Of a stretch of DNA of 64,000 nt, positions 22,567 through 33,490 are shown one piece after another. The stretch comes from Myotis daubentonii (lineage: Eukaryota; Chordata; Mammalia; Chiroptera; Vespertilionidae), in contig NC_081844.1 in the NCBI RefSeq assembly GCF_963259705.1, forward strand, positions 14,307,715-14,371,714. The letters run 5' to 3'. The notes under the pieces were generated by a model that worked only from the letters and a program-made list of their open reading frames with translations, was not told where the DNA came from and searched no databases. The stretch's first letter is position 1. Each line of letters begins with the position of its first letter. The position numbers and the translations under genes are program-made.

Positions 22567-23330
22567 ACCACCCATATACAATAGCATCAAAAGCAATAAA
22601 ACACTTTAGAAATGAATTTAACCAAGGAGGTGAAAGATTTATACACTGAGAATGATAAGGCATTGATGAAAAATTAAAGAATAAACAAAGAAATAGAAAG
22701 ATATTTTGTGTCCATGGATTAGAAGTGTGTCCATATTATTAAAATGTCCATACTAGCTAAAGCTATCTATAGATTCAATGCGATCCTTATCAAAATTCCA
22801 ATGGCATTTTCACAAAAACAGAAAAAATAAAACAAAATTTGTATGAAACCATAAACAACTCAAAGTTTCCAGAACAATTTTAAAAATTAAGAAAAACATT
22901 GGAAGCATCAGACTTCCTGATTTCAAACTATATTGTAAAGTATAGTAATCAAATGGTATGGTATTGCCATAAAAAACAGACACATAGACCAATGGAACAG
23001 AAGAGCCCAGAAATAAACCCATGCATACACAGTCAACTAATATCTGATAAGGATGCCAAGAATATTCAATGGGAAAAATATAGTATTTTTAACAAATTAC
23101 ATTAGAAAAAAATGATATTCATATGGAAAAGAATGAAATTGGAATCCTGTAATTTACCACTCACAAAAATTAACTTGACATAAATTAAAGACTTAAATGT
23201 AAGATCTGAAACCTTAAAATTCCTTTAAAAAAATAGGAAAAAGCTACTTGAAATTGATGTTGGCAATGATTTTTGGATATGACACCAAAAGCACAAGCAA
23301 CAAAAGCAAAAACAAACAGGTGGGACTACA
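22567..23330 (+). mobile_element. L1 ORF2 3' half, degenerate
   Basis: Sequence corresponds to the end of the reverse transcriptase and C-terminal region of ORF2. Markers in order are AACCAAGGAGGTGAAAGAT, GATTCAATGCGATCC, CCAATGGCATTTTCACA, GGAAGCATCAGACTTCC, ATAGACCAATGGAACAGAA and GTGGGACTACATC. Stops and frameshifts abolish coding. It ends abruptly where Ves-type sequence begins. Confidence 0.85.
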
Positions 23331-23390
23331 TCAATCCCCAGGAGGCAGCCTATCTATGTTTTCCTCTCATCAATGTTTGCCTCTCACCAA

Positions 23391-23426
<36 letters not shown>

Positions 23427-23472
23427 TTTCCCTTCCTCTCTCTCTCTAAAATCAATAAAAAAACATATATAT
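23331..23472 (+). mobile_element. Ves SINE 3' half joined to L1
   Basis: Only CCCAGGAGGCAGCC, TCTCATCAATGTTT, a (TC)n tract at about 23396-23423, and TAAAATCAATAAAAA are present. The tRNA-like head is absent. It follows the L1 fragment directly on the same strand, which could be a template switch or a deletion. Confidence 0.8.
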
Positions 23473-24060
23473 TCTTTTTTTAATTAAACAATTCTTATGA
23501 ATGAAAATTTTTATAATAGACTTATGAATACCTGGAGGTCAAACAAATGCAAATCTTAAGGGAAATTAGAAAATTCTTAGAACTGAAGGATAACACAAAT
23601 GCTACCTAGTACCCATGGACAAAAGTCCATGTTCTCTAGAAGGTTAAATTAATAAACACAGGTAGAGAACTGTATTCTACCTGGAATCATAAAAGTTGGC
23701 CTAAAAGAGAGAATGGCAAAGAGCCAAGGAATGTTGGGTACATCCTCTCATTACCAAAGCAGGATGTGGCTGGACTCCCTCAAACCTACACTCAACTAAA
23801 TAGAAGGGAGTAGATGCATAATTGCTGTATCAGTCTCACACATTTCAGATGACAATAAAGCTTTTTAATTATTTGTTCTTGAAGTTAAGCTTTAAAGCAG
23901 GAGAAAAAGACAGGAGAACACTGAATCCCTGAAATGGGAGGGGTTGACTGAAACAGAGTATTGTTAATGAAGCAAAATATTATAGTAAGGAAAAGGGGGA
24001 CATTCCAAAGATAAAAGGATCAACTTTACAGTTGTATAGCAGTATTCACTTTTTTTGAAT
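23473..24060. other. No feature recognised
   Basis: AT-rich sequence. No gene or TE ends are visible. Confidence 0.45.
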
Positions 24061-24061
24061 T

Positions 24062-24287
24062 TCTAGGTCAATGATTTTTAACACTTTTTCAGTTCAGAAA
24101 AACCTTGACAATTTTAAGGAGCTCTGTGGACTTTACCACAGATAAATGTGATTTTTAAAAAAACAACAAAAAGGAAACAACAAAAAACCTCCCACAAAAT
24201 TCTGCACAGACTTTCATGTGGGAGATACTCACCCCTTGAAGTCAATTTATAGATATGATTTCAAAATCAGTGTTCTAGGACATACAC
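24062..24287 (+). repeat. hAT-Charlie-like remnant (MER type), tentative
   Basis: The order GTCAATGATTTTTAACAC, GAGCTCTGTGGACTTTACC, AAAATTCTGCACAGAC and CACCCCTTGAAGTCAATTTA resembles old Charlie-family non-autonomous elements. The termini are too decayed to define the inverted repeats. Confidence 0.45.
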
Positions 24288-24631
24288 CGATTCCTGATAT
24301 CAAAGGTAAGTGATAATAACGTTGACAAGGATGTGGTTCCACTCCTGCTGTGCTTACCATCATCACCCCCTCAAACTAACCAGCCAGGACAGGTTAGGCC
24401 TGGCCTCCTGCATCGATTCCCTTTGTCCAGAAGACCCACTTCCTGGCAAAGCTAGTGAGCTGGTTCTGGAACATTTCACCCATTTCCAAGGACACCATAT
24501 TCCGAAACTGCATTATGAGGTAATGCTCAGAGTCTGAGAAACTCACAGGGACAGAGAGGAAGTGGGGAAAGTGGAGTAAACTTTGTGTGGCTTTACACAA
24601 TTACTTAGCCTCTCTTCATCCCCGCTTTCCT

Positions 24632-24762
24632 TTCTTTTTTTAAAATTTATCTTGTTGAAAGTATTACAGATGTTGTCTTTGCTTTTTTTCCCCCATTGAC
24701 TTCCTCCACGTTGAACCTGCTCTCCCAAGCCTTCACCACACTATTGTCTGTGTCCATGGGAT
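24632..24762 (-). repeat. L1 3' terminal fragment, minus strand
   Basis: TTTTTTTAAAATTTATCTTG, TTGAAAGTATTACAGATG, CCCCCATTGACTTCCTCCAC and CTGTGTCCATGGG match the fragment at 21215-21340. Confidence 0.7.
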
Positions 24763-25944
24763 TGTATGAAAATTTTCAAAAAAGTGACTCCGAAACTTTG
24801 AGAAACTTATAAGGTTGGAAGCTAGTTCCCCTAAGGTTATGTTTCCATAATTCCTGGCTCAAACTCTATTCCCTAGGGCTCCTAGCACCACCTCCAGTTA
24901 CATTTTAAACAAAATGATCTCATGAAACTCTGTTAGTCCTGAATAATTGTTTCTATTTATTAACTAATAGTGGTTATTACTAGTAATAATGATGTAATGA
25001 AACTGCTCAATTTTCATGAGTGCACTAAGCTTATGATATTTCTGGAAGAACTCCCAAAATAAATAGTTAAGCTAAATATTTAGTTAGGGCTTGCCAATTA
25101 CAAGGAAAAAAGACAGAATATAAGAAACACATGGTGGTAATATAAAGTAGAACTGTATGCTCTTCTTGTGTTAACTTCCTTGTTTCTTACTGAAGATGCC
25201 GCAGTTGGCCTTGGGTCTAGGGGGAAAAAAAAGTTTAAGTAAGCAAAGATGGCTTTCTGCAATCTCTCTACTCTGTTATCAGCTATCCCCCACCAGCCAT
25301 TACATTTTTGGGGTGGCTTTTTCAATTATACCTCAAAGAATGAATGTTTTTGTGAATTTAGTAAATATATGCTTTTTGATTACCTATATATGGGCAATGT
25401 TCTAGGGACTATAGATAAAATGGAGATTAATGGGATATAATCCCTACTATCGTTTAACATTACAACATAGGATGTAAAATAAGACATTTAAAAATACACT
25501 AAAGGAAAAATGCAACCCCCTATCAGGCAACAGTTATTGTAAAAGAGATTCATGCTGCAGTAGATATTTGATTTGATGAGTTCTTAGATGATGGTTGCAT
25601 GTCAGCGTACTGTACATCCATTTCTTCCAATAAATACAGTACCATCAAATCAGACTATTCCTAGCAACCCATTTCATAGTATTTACAAAATATGAATATT
25701 ATTTAAAAATAAATTCAAATAAAGAACACATGTGTATATTTAGGAGATGATTTTACTGCATGGGCTAAACTGATTATATGCTTTTAAAATATGAACCTAA
25801 TGACATTTAGGCTAAATGTAGTTGAGTAGGTTGTTGAGTGAGGTTGAAGTACCAATATTACATAGCTGATAATGCCATTATAGAAACAAAAAATACTGAT
25901 ACTGGGAAAATGTGCTTGAGGAAATCATAATGAGTTCAGTTTTT
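24763..25944. other. No feature recognised
   Basis: AT-rich. Frames at 25098-25325 and 25196-25440 are short and overlap on both strands, as expected by chance. Confidence 0.45.
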
Positions 25945-25985
<41 letters not shown>

Positions 25986-26016
25986 AAATCATCACCTGAG
26001 GACACGCTGAGAGAGA

Positions 26017-26063
<47 letters not shown>

Positions 26064-26199
26064 GAGAGAGAAACATTGATCAGTTGCCTCCCTCTGTACC
26101 GACTGGGGATGGAATCTGCAACCCAGGAATATGCCATGACCGAGAATGGAACCAGTGACCTTTCCGTGTATGGGAGGACATTGAACCACTCCTGCTAGA
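25945..26199 (-). mobile_element. Ves SINE, minus strand, with expanded (TG)n and (GA)n
   Basis: The head (reversed) ends near TTGAACCACTCCTGCTAGAC. The CT tract has become (GA)n on the plus strand (about 26009-26061) and the tail carries (TG)n (25947-25983). A diverged duplication of ATGARTTCA type flanks it (about 25929 and 26200). These two arrays are the only source of the open frames here. Confidence 0.88.
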
Positions 26200-26273
26200 C
26201 ATGAATTCAACTTTAAATATAACTTTGGTTGGAGTTGTCATGAAACAATTGAAAATATAAGAATAGTTTTTTT

Positions 26274-26472
26274 GGCCCTAGCTTGTTAGGCTCAGTGGAT
26301 AGAGTGTTGCCTGCGGAATGAAGGGTCCCGGGTTTGATTCCAGCCAAGGGAACATGCCTGGGTTGCGAGCTCAATCTCCAGTAGGGGTGTGCAAAAGGCG
26401 GTCAATCGATGATTCTCTCTCATTGATGTTTCTATTTCTCTCTCCCTCTCCCTTCTTCTCTGACATCAATGG

Positions 26473-26541
<69 letters not shown>
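26274..26541 (+). mobile_element. Ves SINE with (TA)n tail
   Basis: The head is GGCCCTAGCTTGTTAGGCTC, the core GTCAATCGATGATTCTCTCT, and the tail an uninterrupted (TA)n of more than 30 units (26477-26541). A duplication of AAGAATA plus T-run flanks it (about 26260 and 26558). Confidence 0.9.
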
Positions 26542-26550
<9 letters not shown>

Positions 26551-26639
26551 TTTTAAAGAATACTTTTTTTTTGTTTGGGGTTTTTTGGTTTTTGTTGTGG
26601 TGGTGTTTGTTTTTTTTCTTAATCCCTTCATTTTTCTCA

Positions 26640-26888
26640 CCCAGCCTCACAAACCCTTCCCCTTTGACAGCTGTTGGTACACTGACAACAGTAAGGTGAT
26701 TACCAGAGGACATGGGGGAGGAGGGTCAGAGGAGATAGAAGAGGATATAGAGGAGATAAATGGTGGTGGAAGGAAACTTGACTTGTGGTGGTGAGCACAC
26801 AATACAATATACAATTGATGTATGATAGAACTGTAGACCTGAAACCTATATTTTATTAACCAATGTCACCCAATAAATTCAATAAAAA
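26640..26888 (+). repeat. L1 3' UTR end
   Basis: ACACTGACAACAGTAAGGTG, then GATAAATGGTGGTGGAAGGA, CACACAATACAATATACA and CACCCAATAAATTCAATAAA form an L1 3' terminus, the same tail type as 53540-53768. It ends in an A-rich tract. Confidence 0.75.
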
Positions 26889-27264
26889 GGGAAAATATAA
26901 AAGTAAAGAATTAAAAAAGAAAATATAAGAATAGGACTCAAGAGAATAAATTTGAGAGCTATGTTCATATTAGAATTGGTAAGGATGGGTGATAATCTTA
27001 AGGGAGAAATTATAAAAGAAAAGATGACTGTGAAATGAATTTGGAGTAAAACAACTTGGAAGACAAGACAAAAAAAGGAATCAGTGAAAGGGTATGAGAT
27101 GTAAGACAAGAATTAGAACAGTCATTGTCACTGAGGCCAAAGAAGGTGTTAGTGACATAAAGATTGCAATGGTGGACTAAAAGAAGTCACACAAAATGAT
27201 ATTTGAGGATGGAAGATATAGAGAAATAAAGAGAGATTAAATATTGAAAGGGGGATGAGGAAAT
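26889..27264. other. A/G-rich sequence, no gene
   Basis: Purine-rich on the plus strand up to the LTR. Its last five bases, GAAAT (27260-27264), are repeated at 28031-28035. Confidence 0.6.
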
Positions 27265-28030
27265 TGTTGTGCCCAGATTTCAAGATTCCCAAGGGCCCAC
27301 CAGGGAGCCAGCCAGTCTTATGCAAAAGCAAAGAGTCCTTCATTTCGAACTAGTTCGGCTCCCCGACCACACTCACCGATGCAACGGTAAGCCCAGTGGC
27401 CGATAGAGAGAGAAGCCTGATGGGATTGTGGGTTTTATAGAAAGGGCAGGGGAGGGGACTGTGGGCCCCGACGATTGGCCAGGTGCGAGTCGGGTCTTGT
27501 TACACAGGATGTGGTCATCTCTATGGCGCGCACGTCCCTTGATTGTCATTGGTTAGTTCAAAGAAATCCCAGGCGTGGCCAGCAGGGGCCTGGGCTTCCG
27601 GGAAGAAGGCACTCTCCTGAGCACATGGCGGCCGCCCCAAAAATGGAGGACCCAGGGCAAGATGGAGGGTGCAGTCCTAGCCCCCCCCAGGGCGAGCTGA
27701 GCCCGGGCTCCAGGGGCCAGTCCGGTTGCCGGGGGTCCAGCAGATCGACCAGTTCCAGCCCAGACAGGAAGTCCACATCCTCCGTCTCGTCCCCAGGGCG
27801 CCGGCGATCGCCTCCTCCTCCATATCCTCGGGCAAGGGCACGCGCCCCGCCCCACTGCCGCTGCTGCCGCGTGGGTCCGGTCTGGGGGCGGAGGGAGGGT
27901 GGCGGCCTGCGCTGGGCTCCCACCGTGGGCTGGGGAGTCGGTGCCCGAGGCCGCCAGCAGTGTGGTCAGGCTGTGCCTCATGGGGCCCGGCGGCCGGCCC
28001 ACGTAGGCACCGCGATGACTCGCCCTTTCA
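27265..28030 (-). mobile_element. Solo LTR of an endogenous retrovirus carrying a CREBZF segment in U3
   Basis: The unit begins TG (TGTTGTGCCCAGATTTC) and ends CA (CGCCCTTTCA) on the plus strand, with GAAAT on both sides (27260-27264 and 28031-28035). That is the pattern of a retroviral insertion. Read on the minus strand, about 12 bp of LTR start (TGAAAGGGCGAG) is followed by about 335 bp of CREBZF-derived sequence (27681-28018). The LTR then continues with CTGCACCCTCCATCTTGCCC, a TATA box at about 27439-27432 (TATAAAACCC) and the R/U5 part down to 27265. The related LTR at 33491-33925 lacks the CREBZF block. No internal retroviral genes are present. Confidence 0.8.
27681..28018 (-). pseudogene. 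CREBZF: CREBZF 5' fragment (5' UTR plus N-terminal coding part), frameshifted
   Basis: CREBZF (Zhangfei) is a nuclear bZIP-type transcriptional cofactor. Here the minus-strand ATG at 27981-27979 opens a frame beginning [13 protein letters not shown], which I recognise as the CREBZF N-terminus. Further on, in another frame, [19 protein letters not shown] followed by LEPGLSSP matches the conserved acidic/leucine-rich region upstream of the bZIP domain. At least one base-pair shift separates the two parts, for example around the CCCTGGGGACGAG stretch. The bZIP domain and everything downstream are absent; the match ends at about 27681, where LTR sequence starts. About 40 bp of 5' UTR-like GC-rich sequence precedes the ATG. 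It has no introns. It cannot make a functional protein. Identification is from memory of the family, not from a search. Confidence 0.82.
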
Positions 28031-28035
28031 GAAAT

Positions 28036-29016
28036 ACTACTCACTTAAGAGAATTGGGATCCAGGAAAGATGGAGATGCAATAGTAATATAAGGTAGAAG
28101 CAGGATGAAGGAGAGTTTATATTAAGAGGGTGAGACCTGAATGTAAAGACAAACAAGTCAACGAATGAGAAGAGAGGAAAAAGGATGGGTAGAGAGAGTA
28201 TAATGACTTAGCTGGTTTCATAGGAATGGGAGAATGAGGGTTACAGTCAAGATAATCTTTAGGAGATATTTTTGGCAACACAAAGAGACATAGGGGAGAT
28301 GAAAATATGGAGAAACATACAGATAAAAGCAGAAAAGTGAAAGAGACTCCCAGTGAATGTACTACCTAACACAGGAGCTAAAATTGGGTATAGATATATG
28401 AGAAAAGCGGAAAAGGGATAAAACAGCCATTTTAGATAATGCAACAGGGAGACCACAAAAGTTAAATTATTATGGGACAGAAATGAGGTACAGACTGACA
28501 ATAAATATTTCAATGGGATTAGCATTTTTGCAATACTTTCCACAGTGATGTTTGGCAGTGAAAACAAAGTTAGCAATGTGAATTTGCCTAAGTTTAAACT
28601 TTGATAAGGTTGAATAGCGAAAGTGTATAGTATACTTTCCTATAAGTTAAACTAATTTTTGCTCTATAAAAACTGTAGGACAAGTAATATCATTTCTGTT
28701 TTACCCAGTGATGTTGACAATTATCACATAAGTATTAACTGGATGAGCCAGAATTTCAAGAGAATTTTTGATAGGCACCCTGACAATGGCTGAGAGGTGT
28801 ATGCAAGGCGGAGGAGGGAGAACTGTAAGCTCAAGTAGCAGTAACAAATCGTGATAGCAGGGGATTAGGAAGCTCACTCATATTAATCACTGGAGAAGAG
28901 AAAACTATATGGGAAAAACTGGGTGTGGGTCACCACCGAGGTCCCCAGTATATTGATGGAAGCAGTATATTTGCCTGGAATCTGCCACCCAATGTTCCAT
29001 TTTTGCTCAGTGCTGA
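28036..29016. other. A/G-rich unique sequence, no gene
   Basis: Purine-rich plus strand continuing the composition seen before the LTR, which supports the view that the LTR split one stretch. The 105-residue minus frame at 28259-28576 has no recognised motif. Confidence 0.45.
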
Positions 29017-29616
29017 TACTATCTAATAAAGAGGGAATATGCTAATTGACCCTTACACATCCCAAAAGATGGAGGCACCCACAGCCAATAAGGAGGGAAA
29101 TTGACTGCCCCACCCTCAAAGATGGCAGCACCCACAGCCAATAAGGAGGGAATATGCTAATTGACTGCCCCACCCTCAAAGATGGTGGCGCCCACAGCCA
29201 ATAAGGAGGGAATATGCTAATTGACTGCCCCACCCTCAAAGATGGCAGTGCCCACAGCCAATAAGGAGGGAATATGCTAATTGATTTCCAGGCCCTCAAA
29301 GATGGTGGCACTCACAGCCACAAGATGGCAGTTCCCAGCCCCCTCAGCCCTCCAGCCACCCAGGGACGGTCCCAAGGTGCAGGCAAGCCTTGGATGGCGG
29401 TTGCCCAGCCGCCCAGGGCTGCCCGAGGCTCAGGTAACCAGGGCTGGCTGAGGCTTGCTCTGCTGGCAGTGGCAGCTGCAGAGGTGTGATGGGGCATCAC
29501 CTTCCTCTGATCGTTGGGTTGCCTCTCACCCTGAGGGCTCCCAGATTGTGAGAGGGGGCAGGCTCGGCTAAGGGACCCCCCTCCAGTCCATGAATTTTCA
29601 TGCATAGGGCCTCTAG
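29017..29616 (+). mobile_element. Helitron with amplified 5' region
   Basis: The 5' start is TACTATCTAATAAAGAGGGA (TC mutated to TA). The 3' hairpin is around CATGAATTTTCATG, followed by GGGCCTCTAG, ending at 29616. The 5' third is a 60-bp tandem array (29045-29300). The rest is GC-rich, with the usual CTCCCAGATTGTGAGAGGG motif near the 3' end. Confidence 0.88.
29045..29300 (+). repeat. 60-bp tandem array containing the Helitron 5' motif
   Basis: Between four and five units at an exact 60-bp period. The unit runs AATAAGGAGGGAATATGCTA, ATTGACTGCCCCACCCTCAA, AGATGGTGGCGCCCACAGCC. Each unit repeats the AATAARGAGGGAATATGC motif that forms the element's own 5' end. Confidence 0.95.
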
Positions 29617-30151
29617 TTTCCAAATAATCCCTGAAGTGGGTTAAATTAATAACATAACTTATTAAAAGTAAGTAATAAAGCATTAATAAAAGAAATGTTT
29701 GCATGTTTTCAGTAGGGAAACCCTGCCTGTTTTCTCATCATGCTGAATCCTTCAGTTTTATCCCCACCTATCCATTTGTTTTTAACTGTAAAACTTATGG
29801 ATGTATTTTCCCATTGGTCTTCGACCACACCCAGCCCAGCCACTTTGGACTGCAGCATTCTCAGTGTAGAAGAAAATTTTTATGGGAGCTGCAAATCAAA
29901 ACCACAATCAGATGTCATCTCACTTCTGTTTGTGGTTAAAAACCTCCAACCCTTCTCCCTTCTCAAAGGTCGGGGAGCAGGACAGAAGTCTCTAAACACC
30001 TGGTGGATTCTCCTGGTAACCAGACCTCCATCCTGAGGGGCTTTCCAAAGTCACTTCATTAACATAAGGTTGTTCTCAATAAAAAAACATGCTCCTTTCA
30101 CCCTTATAGCTCTAAAGCTATTTCATGAATTGGGGACACATACAAAAATAA
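29617..30151. other. No gene; possible L1-like trace at 29880-29930
   Basis: Mostly unique-looking. 'gcaaatcaaaaccacaatcagatgtcatctcac' at about 29890-29925 resembles an L1 3' UTR motif, but the match is too short to call. Confidence 0.4.
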
Positions 30152-30569
30152 TCCTATATAATAAAAGCCTAATATGCTAAGTATCCAGTATTCTGGTCAG
30201 CTGTTCAACCAAAGTGTAATATGCTAATGATATGCTAAGGCTGCTCAACCACTTGCTAAGATGTGCACTGACCACCAGGGGGCAGATGTTCCAACTGGTA
30301 GGTTAGCTTGCTGCTGGAGTTCAGCCAATTGGGACTGAGTGAGATGGGCCAGACATGCCCTGGAGCCCTCCCACAATCCCTCCCCAGCTGGCCAACCACC
30401 TGGGTCCCTCCCCGGCCCCAATCGTGCACTGGTGCGGTCCCTCAGCCTGGCCTGCCCACTCTTGCAATCGGGGACTCCTTGGGGGATGTCAGAGAACCAG
30501 TTTCAGCCTGATCCTGCAGGCCAAGGTGAGGGACCCCATGGTGCACGAATTCATGCACCAGGCCTCTAA
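30152..30569 (+). mobile_element. Non-autonomous Helitron, 418 bp
   Basis: The 5' end is A|TCCTATATAATAAAAGCC. The 3' end is the hairpin GTGCACGAATTCATGCAC followed by CAGGCCTCTAA. The final CTAA still fits the CTRR rule for Helitrons. Small frames inside are repeat-derived. Confidence 0.92.
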
Positions 30570-31240
30570 TGATATTATAACCAAAGATGTTCGTTTTGCT
30601 CTTATAACTTAGGACATCACAAGTGTTTTAGGAGCTCTGGCCAGAGGTAAGGGAAAAGATAAAAATACATATTTCTTATTATATCAAAATCACAGTAAGC
30701 TAGAGAGATAACATACCCAGCTCAATTGGGTTTTAATATAAGTGGAAAATAAATTTTTGTTGTAAAGGTATAAACTAATACTATTCATCCAGTGCCAACA
30801 TAATGGGCCACCAGTTGTCTGCATCTAACCTGCCTTGCCACAAAGGTTATAATTTAATGAGTATTAATTACTGAATTGCTTTCTACAATTGCAACCCAAG
30901 TCATTTCCTGTTCTCTTCATTCAAATTATTTTGACGACATCATTTCTGATTTCAATGTAAAAATGTTTCTTATGTATGTATTAGAGCTTCTTTTAACAAC
31001 CTCCTTCCATTTCTTTCTCCCTCCTTCCTCCCTCCAATGTGTGTGCAAGCACACATACACATACACATACACAGAAAATAATTACAAATATTTACATCTT
31101 GAAATTAGCCTACGTCTTTCAGAGGCTGAGAAAAGCTCAGATCATAAAAATTCTAGAGATAAAAAATATACTCTGCAATGAAGTATACAGGAGGCAGGAC
31201 ATATTAAATTGGACACTAAATGGAATTACAACACAAACTT
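30570..31240. other. No gene; short (ACACAT)n at about 31050-31072
   Basis: AT-rich with a CTCC-rich spot near 31015 and a short CA-type repeat. No gene is supported. Confidence 0.45.
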
Positions 31241-31467
31241 GAGCCCGGCCAATGTGGCTCAGTTGGTTTAATATCATCCCATGCACCAAGAGGTCACTGG
31301 CTCAATTCCTGGTCAGGGTGAATGCCCGGGTTGTGGTCTTGATCCCCAATGGAGGGCTTGCAGAAAGCAGCCCATAGATGTTTCTCTCTCTTATCAATGT
31401 TTCTATCTCTCCCTCCCTCTCCCTTCCTCTTTCTATAAAATCAATAAAAACCTATTAAAAAAAAAAC
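31241..31467 (+). mobile_element. Ves SINE
   Basis: Head GAGCCCGGCCAATGTGGCTC, B-box region GGCTCAATTCCTGGTC, CT tract, and TAAAATCAATAAAAACC tail with poly-A. The flanking repeat (ACAAACTT versus AAAAACTTA) is weak, so it is an older copy. Confidence 0.9.
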
Positions 31468-31478
31468 TTAAAAAATTC

Positions 31479-31975
31479 TCCTGAATTCAAAAGAAAAGTG
31501 TATGCACAGAAAAAAAAGGGGGGGACTGGGGAGAAGGGGCAAAGAACTTACCTGTTTGATGTAATAGGAACATAGTAACAAATTTCCATGAGTGTAGTAA
31601 AAATAGGCAGACGTATTTATAATAGTTGTAAATTGAGACATAAATAATCATTACTGAAAGCTTCATTAAAATGTAAAATAGCAAGATAATGAAATATTAC
31701 AAAAATATTTAAACACCATTATAGAAGACATGCAACATATACAATGGTATGACATTTGCATTGTATTATTAAATTAAAAAGAAAACAATAAAACAGTATT
31801 ATGTGATCCAAATTTTATTTAAAAATATATGCTATGTATTCTAAGAACTACAACATTTTTAATAGTGGTTCATTACAGATAGATGGACATTTGAGAAACT
31901 CGTTTTCCTTACTTTTTTTGTTGTTTCCAAACATTATCTATGATAAGCTGGTATTCTATTTTTAGTTAAAATCAT
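31479..31975 (+). repeat. Unclassified interspersed repeat (partner inverted at 35285-35525)
   Basis: The first 230 bp match 35285-35525 in reverse complement with a few indels. Shared markers include GAATTCAAAAGAAAAGTGTA, TTGAGACATAAATA and AAAATGTAAAATWGCAAGAT. The rest (to about 31975) resembles an old retroelement 3' end. The family is not identified. Confidence 0.6.
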
Positions 31976-31980
31976 GTGGA

Positions 31981-32008
31981 TCTTTCTTTCTTTCCTTCTT
32001 TCTTTCCT

Positions 32009-32082
<74 letters not shown>

Positions 32083-32093
32083 TTTCTTCCTTT
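31981..32093. repeat. (TTTC)n microsatellite
   Basis: About 110 bp of TTTC/CTTT units with a few TTCC variants at both edges. It creates a Lys/Glu/Arg repeat frame on the minus strand that is not a protein. Confidence 0.97.
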
Positions 32094-32834
32094 TGGGGGT
32101 GTATTTTGAGTGAAGCAACTTAAATAAATGTGAAATGACTTTCTGAAGATTCTGAGTGGGAAAGCCAAGTTATCATACTTGAGACTTGTTCTCAGGATAT
32201 TTAGGTGAGTTATAAATAGTTGGAAAATATCACCTCAGTAGTTGTCAGAATATTAAGTGAGAGATTTATGGTTGCAATTGGCTCTAAAGGCAGAATGTAC
32301 TCGAGTGATTGGCTATAATACAGACTATTACTGAATAACTCTGGAAATGCATAGCTTTTTACTTTCCAAATGAGTACAGAATATTACCCATTTGGAAATA
32401 GAAGCAGGCACCTATGTTCTATGGGGAAAGAGCCCACAATCATGGTAAGTTAAAGAAATGCAGAATAAATGGGCACAATCATAGGCTCTGCTAATGCCCC
32501 TAGGCCCCTCATACCAGTCACATTCATCTGGAGGCTTTTAAATCCTGAAAATCTTAGCAACAGGTTTATCCTATAATTACTTAAACCCATCATCTGACAT
32601 CCCACTAATTTGCAAAAGTCTTTTTGAATGTTTGGCTCCAGGGCAAACAAACTTAACTGTATTATAACTTCATCACAATTCTGAAAAGTTGAAGTTCTAG
32701 GACGAACATTGATTTTCTTCTTTCCAAAGTTCAATCCAAAACAGGGCCATTCCATGAAGACTATTTTTAGCTAGAATTATCATTTAACAACTTTAAAAAT
32801 GGTTTGAACAATTGAAATTAGGGATTATTAAAAA
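32094..32834. other. No feature recognised
   Basis: Mixed sequence. The 101-residue minus frame at 32450-32755 has no recognised motif. Confidence 0.45.
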
Positions 32835-33097
32835 CTATAGGCCCAGTGCACAAAATTCATACAGTGGTAGTAGGGGGGATCCCTTAGCCCGGCCTGCACC
32901 CTTACAATCTGGGACCCCTCGGACATCCCTCTCACAATCCGAACCACTGTCTCCTAACCACTCACCTGCCTGCCTGCCTGATCACCCCTAACTGCCTCAG
33001 CCTTGGCCCCCGCCACTATGGCTTTGTCCAGAGGGATGTCTGGAAGACATCCAGTCTATCTGGTCTAATTAGCATATTAACCTTTTATTAGTATAGA
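32835..33097 (-). mobile_element. Short Helitron
   Basis: Plus-strand start CTATAGGCCCAGTGCACAAA (3' end reversed; CTAG mutated). Body with GGCTTTGTCCAGAGGGATGT, and end TTAACCTTTTATTAGTATAGA at 33097, followed by T. Confidence 0.88.
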
Positions 33098-33490
33098 TCA
33101 GAAGGTACCTTGGATATATTACTTTTAAGTCATATAGTATTATAATAATTAATTAGTTAATAACAGGAAAGTGCAATAAACAAAACAATAAGCAAAGGTG
33201 TTTAAATTTTTAAAGAAAACCATGAATGGAAGTAGACTTACTATATAGAAATTAGGAGGCAAGATATTTTTTAAATAGTGAAGTCCCATTATATATAACT
33301 ATTCCATTCCCCCAAAAGTTGTACTACAAAGATAATAGCTTTAAAATCTCTTGCAGGAAGTGGTGAGATGAGCCACACCACTCAGGAGAGGCAATTCAGT
33401 ACAATAAACACACAGGCCAATTGTTAGAGGCTTCCCTGGCTTGGAAATCACTCCTTCTTTATGTAGCAGATTTTATGGGAAAAAAATATA
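33098..33490. other. No feature recognised
   Basis: AT-rich unique-looking sequence. The LTR that follows could start as early as 33422 (TGTTAG); see its entry. Confidence 0.4.

Noticed and set aside
26432..26794. Open frames of 93-158 residues
   Set aside because: They read through the (TA)n tail of a Ves SINE and give Ile/Tyr repeats.
27553..28044. Functional CREBZF retrogene
   Set aside because: Only the N-terminal part is present, frameshifts break it, and the bZIP domain is missing. The frame runs into LTR sequence.
29045..29300. Possible CRISPR-like array because of regular 60-bp spacing
   Set aside because: Units are contiguous and wholly repeated with no unique spacers, and the host is a mammal. 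It is a tandem array inside a Helitron.
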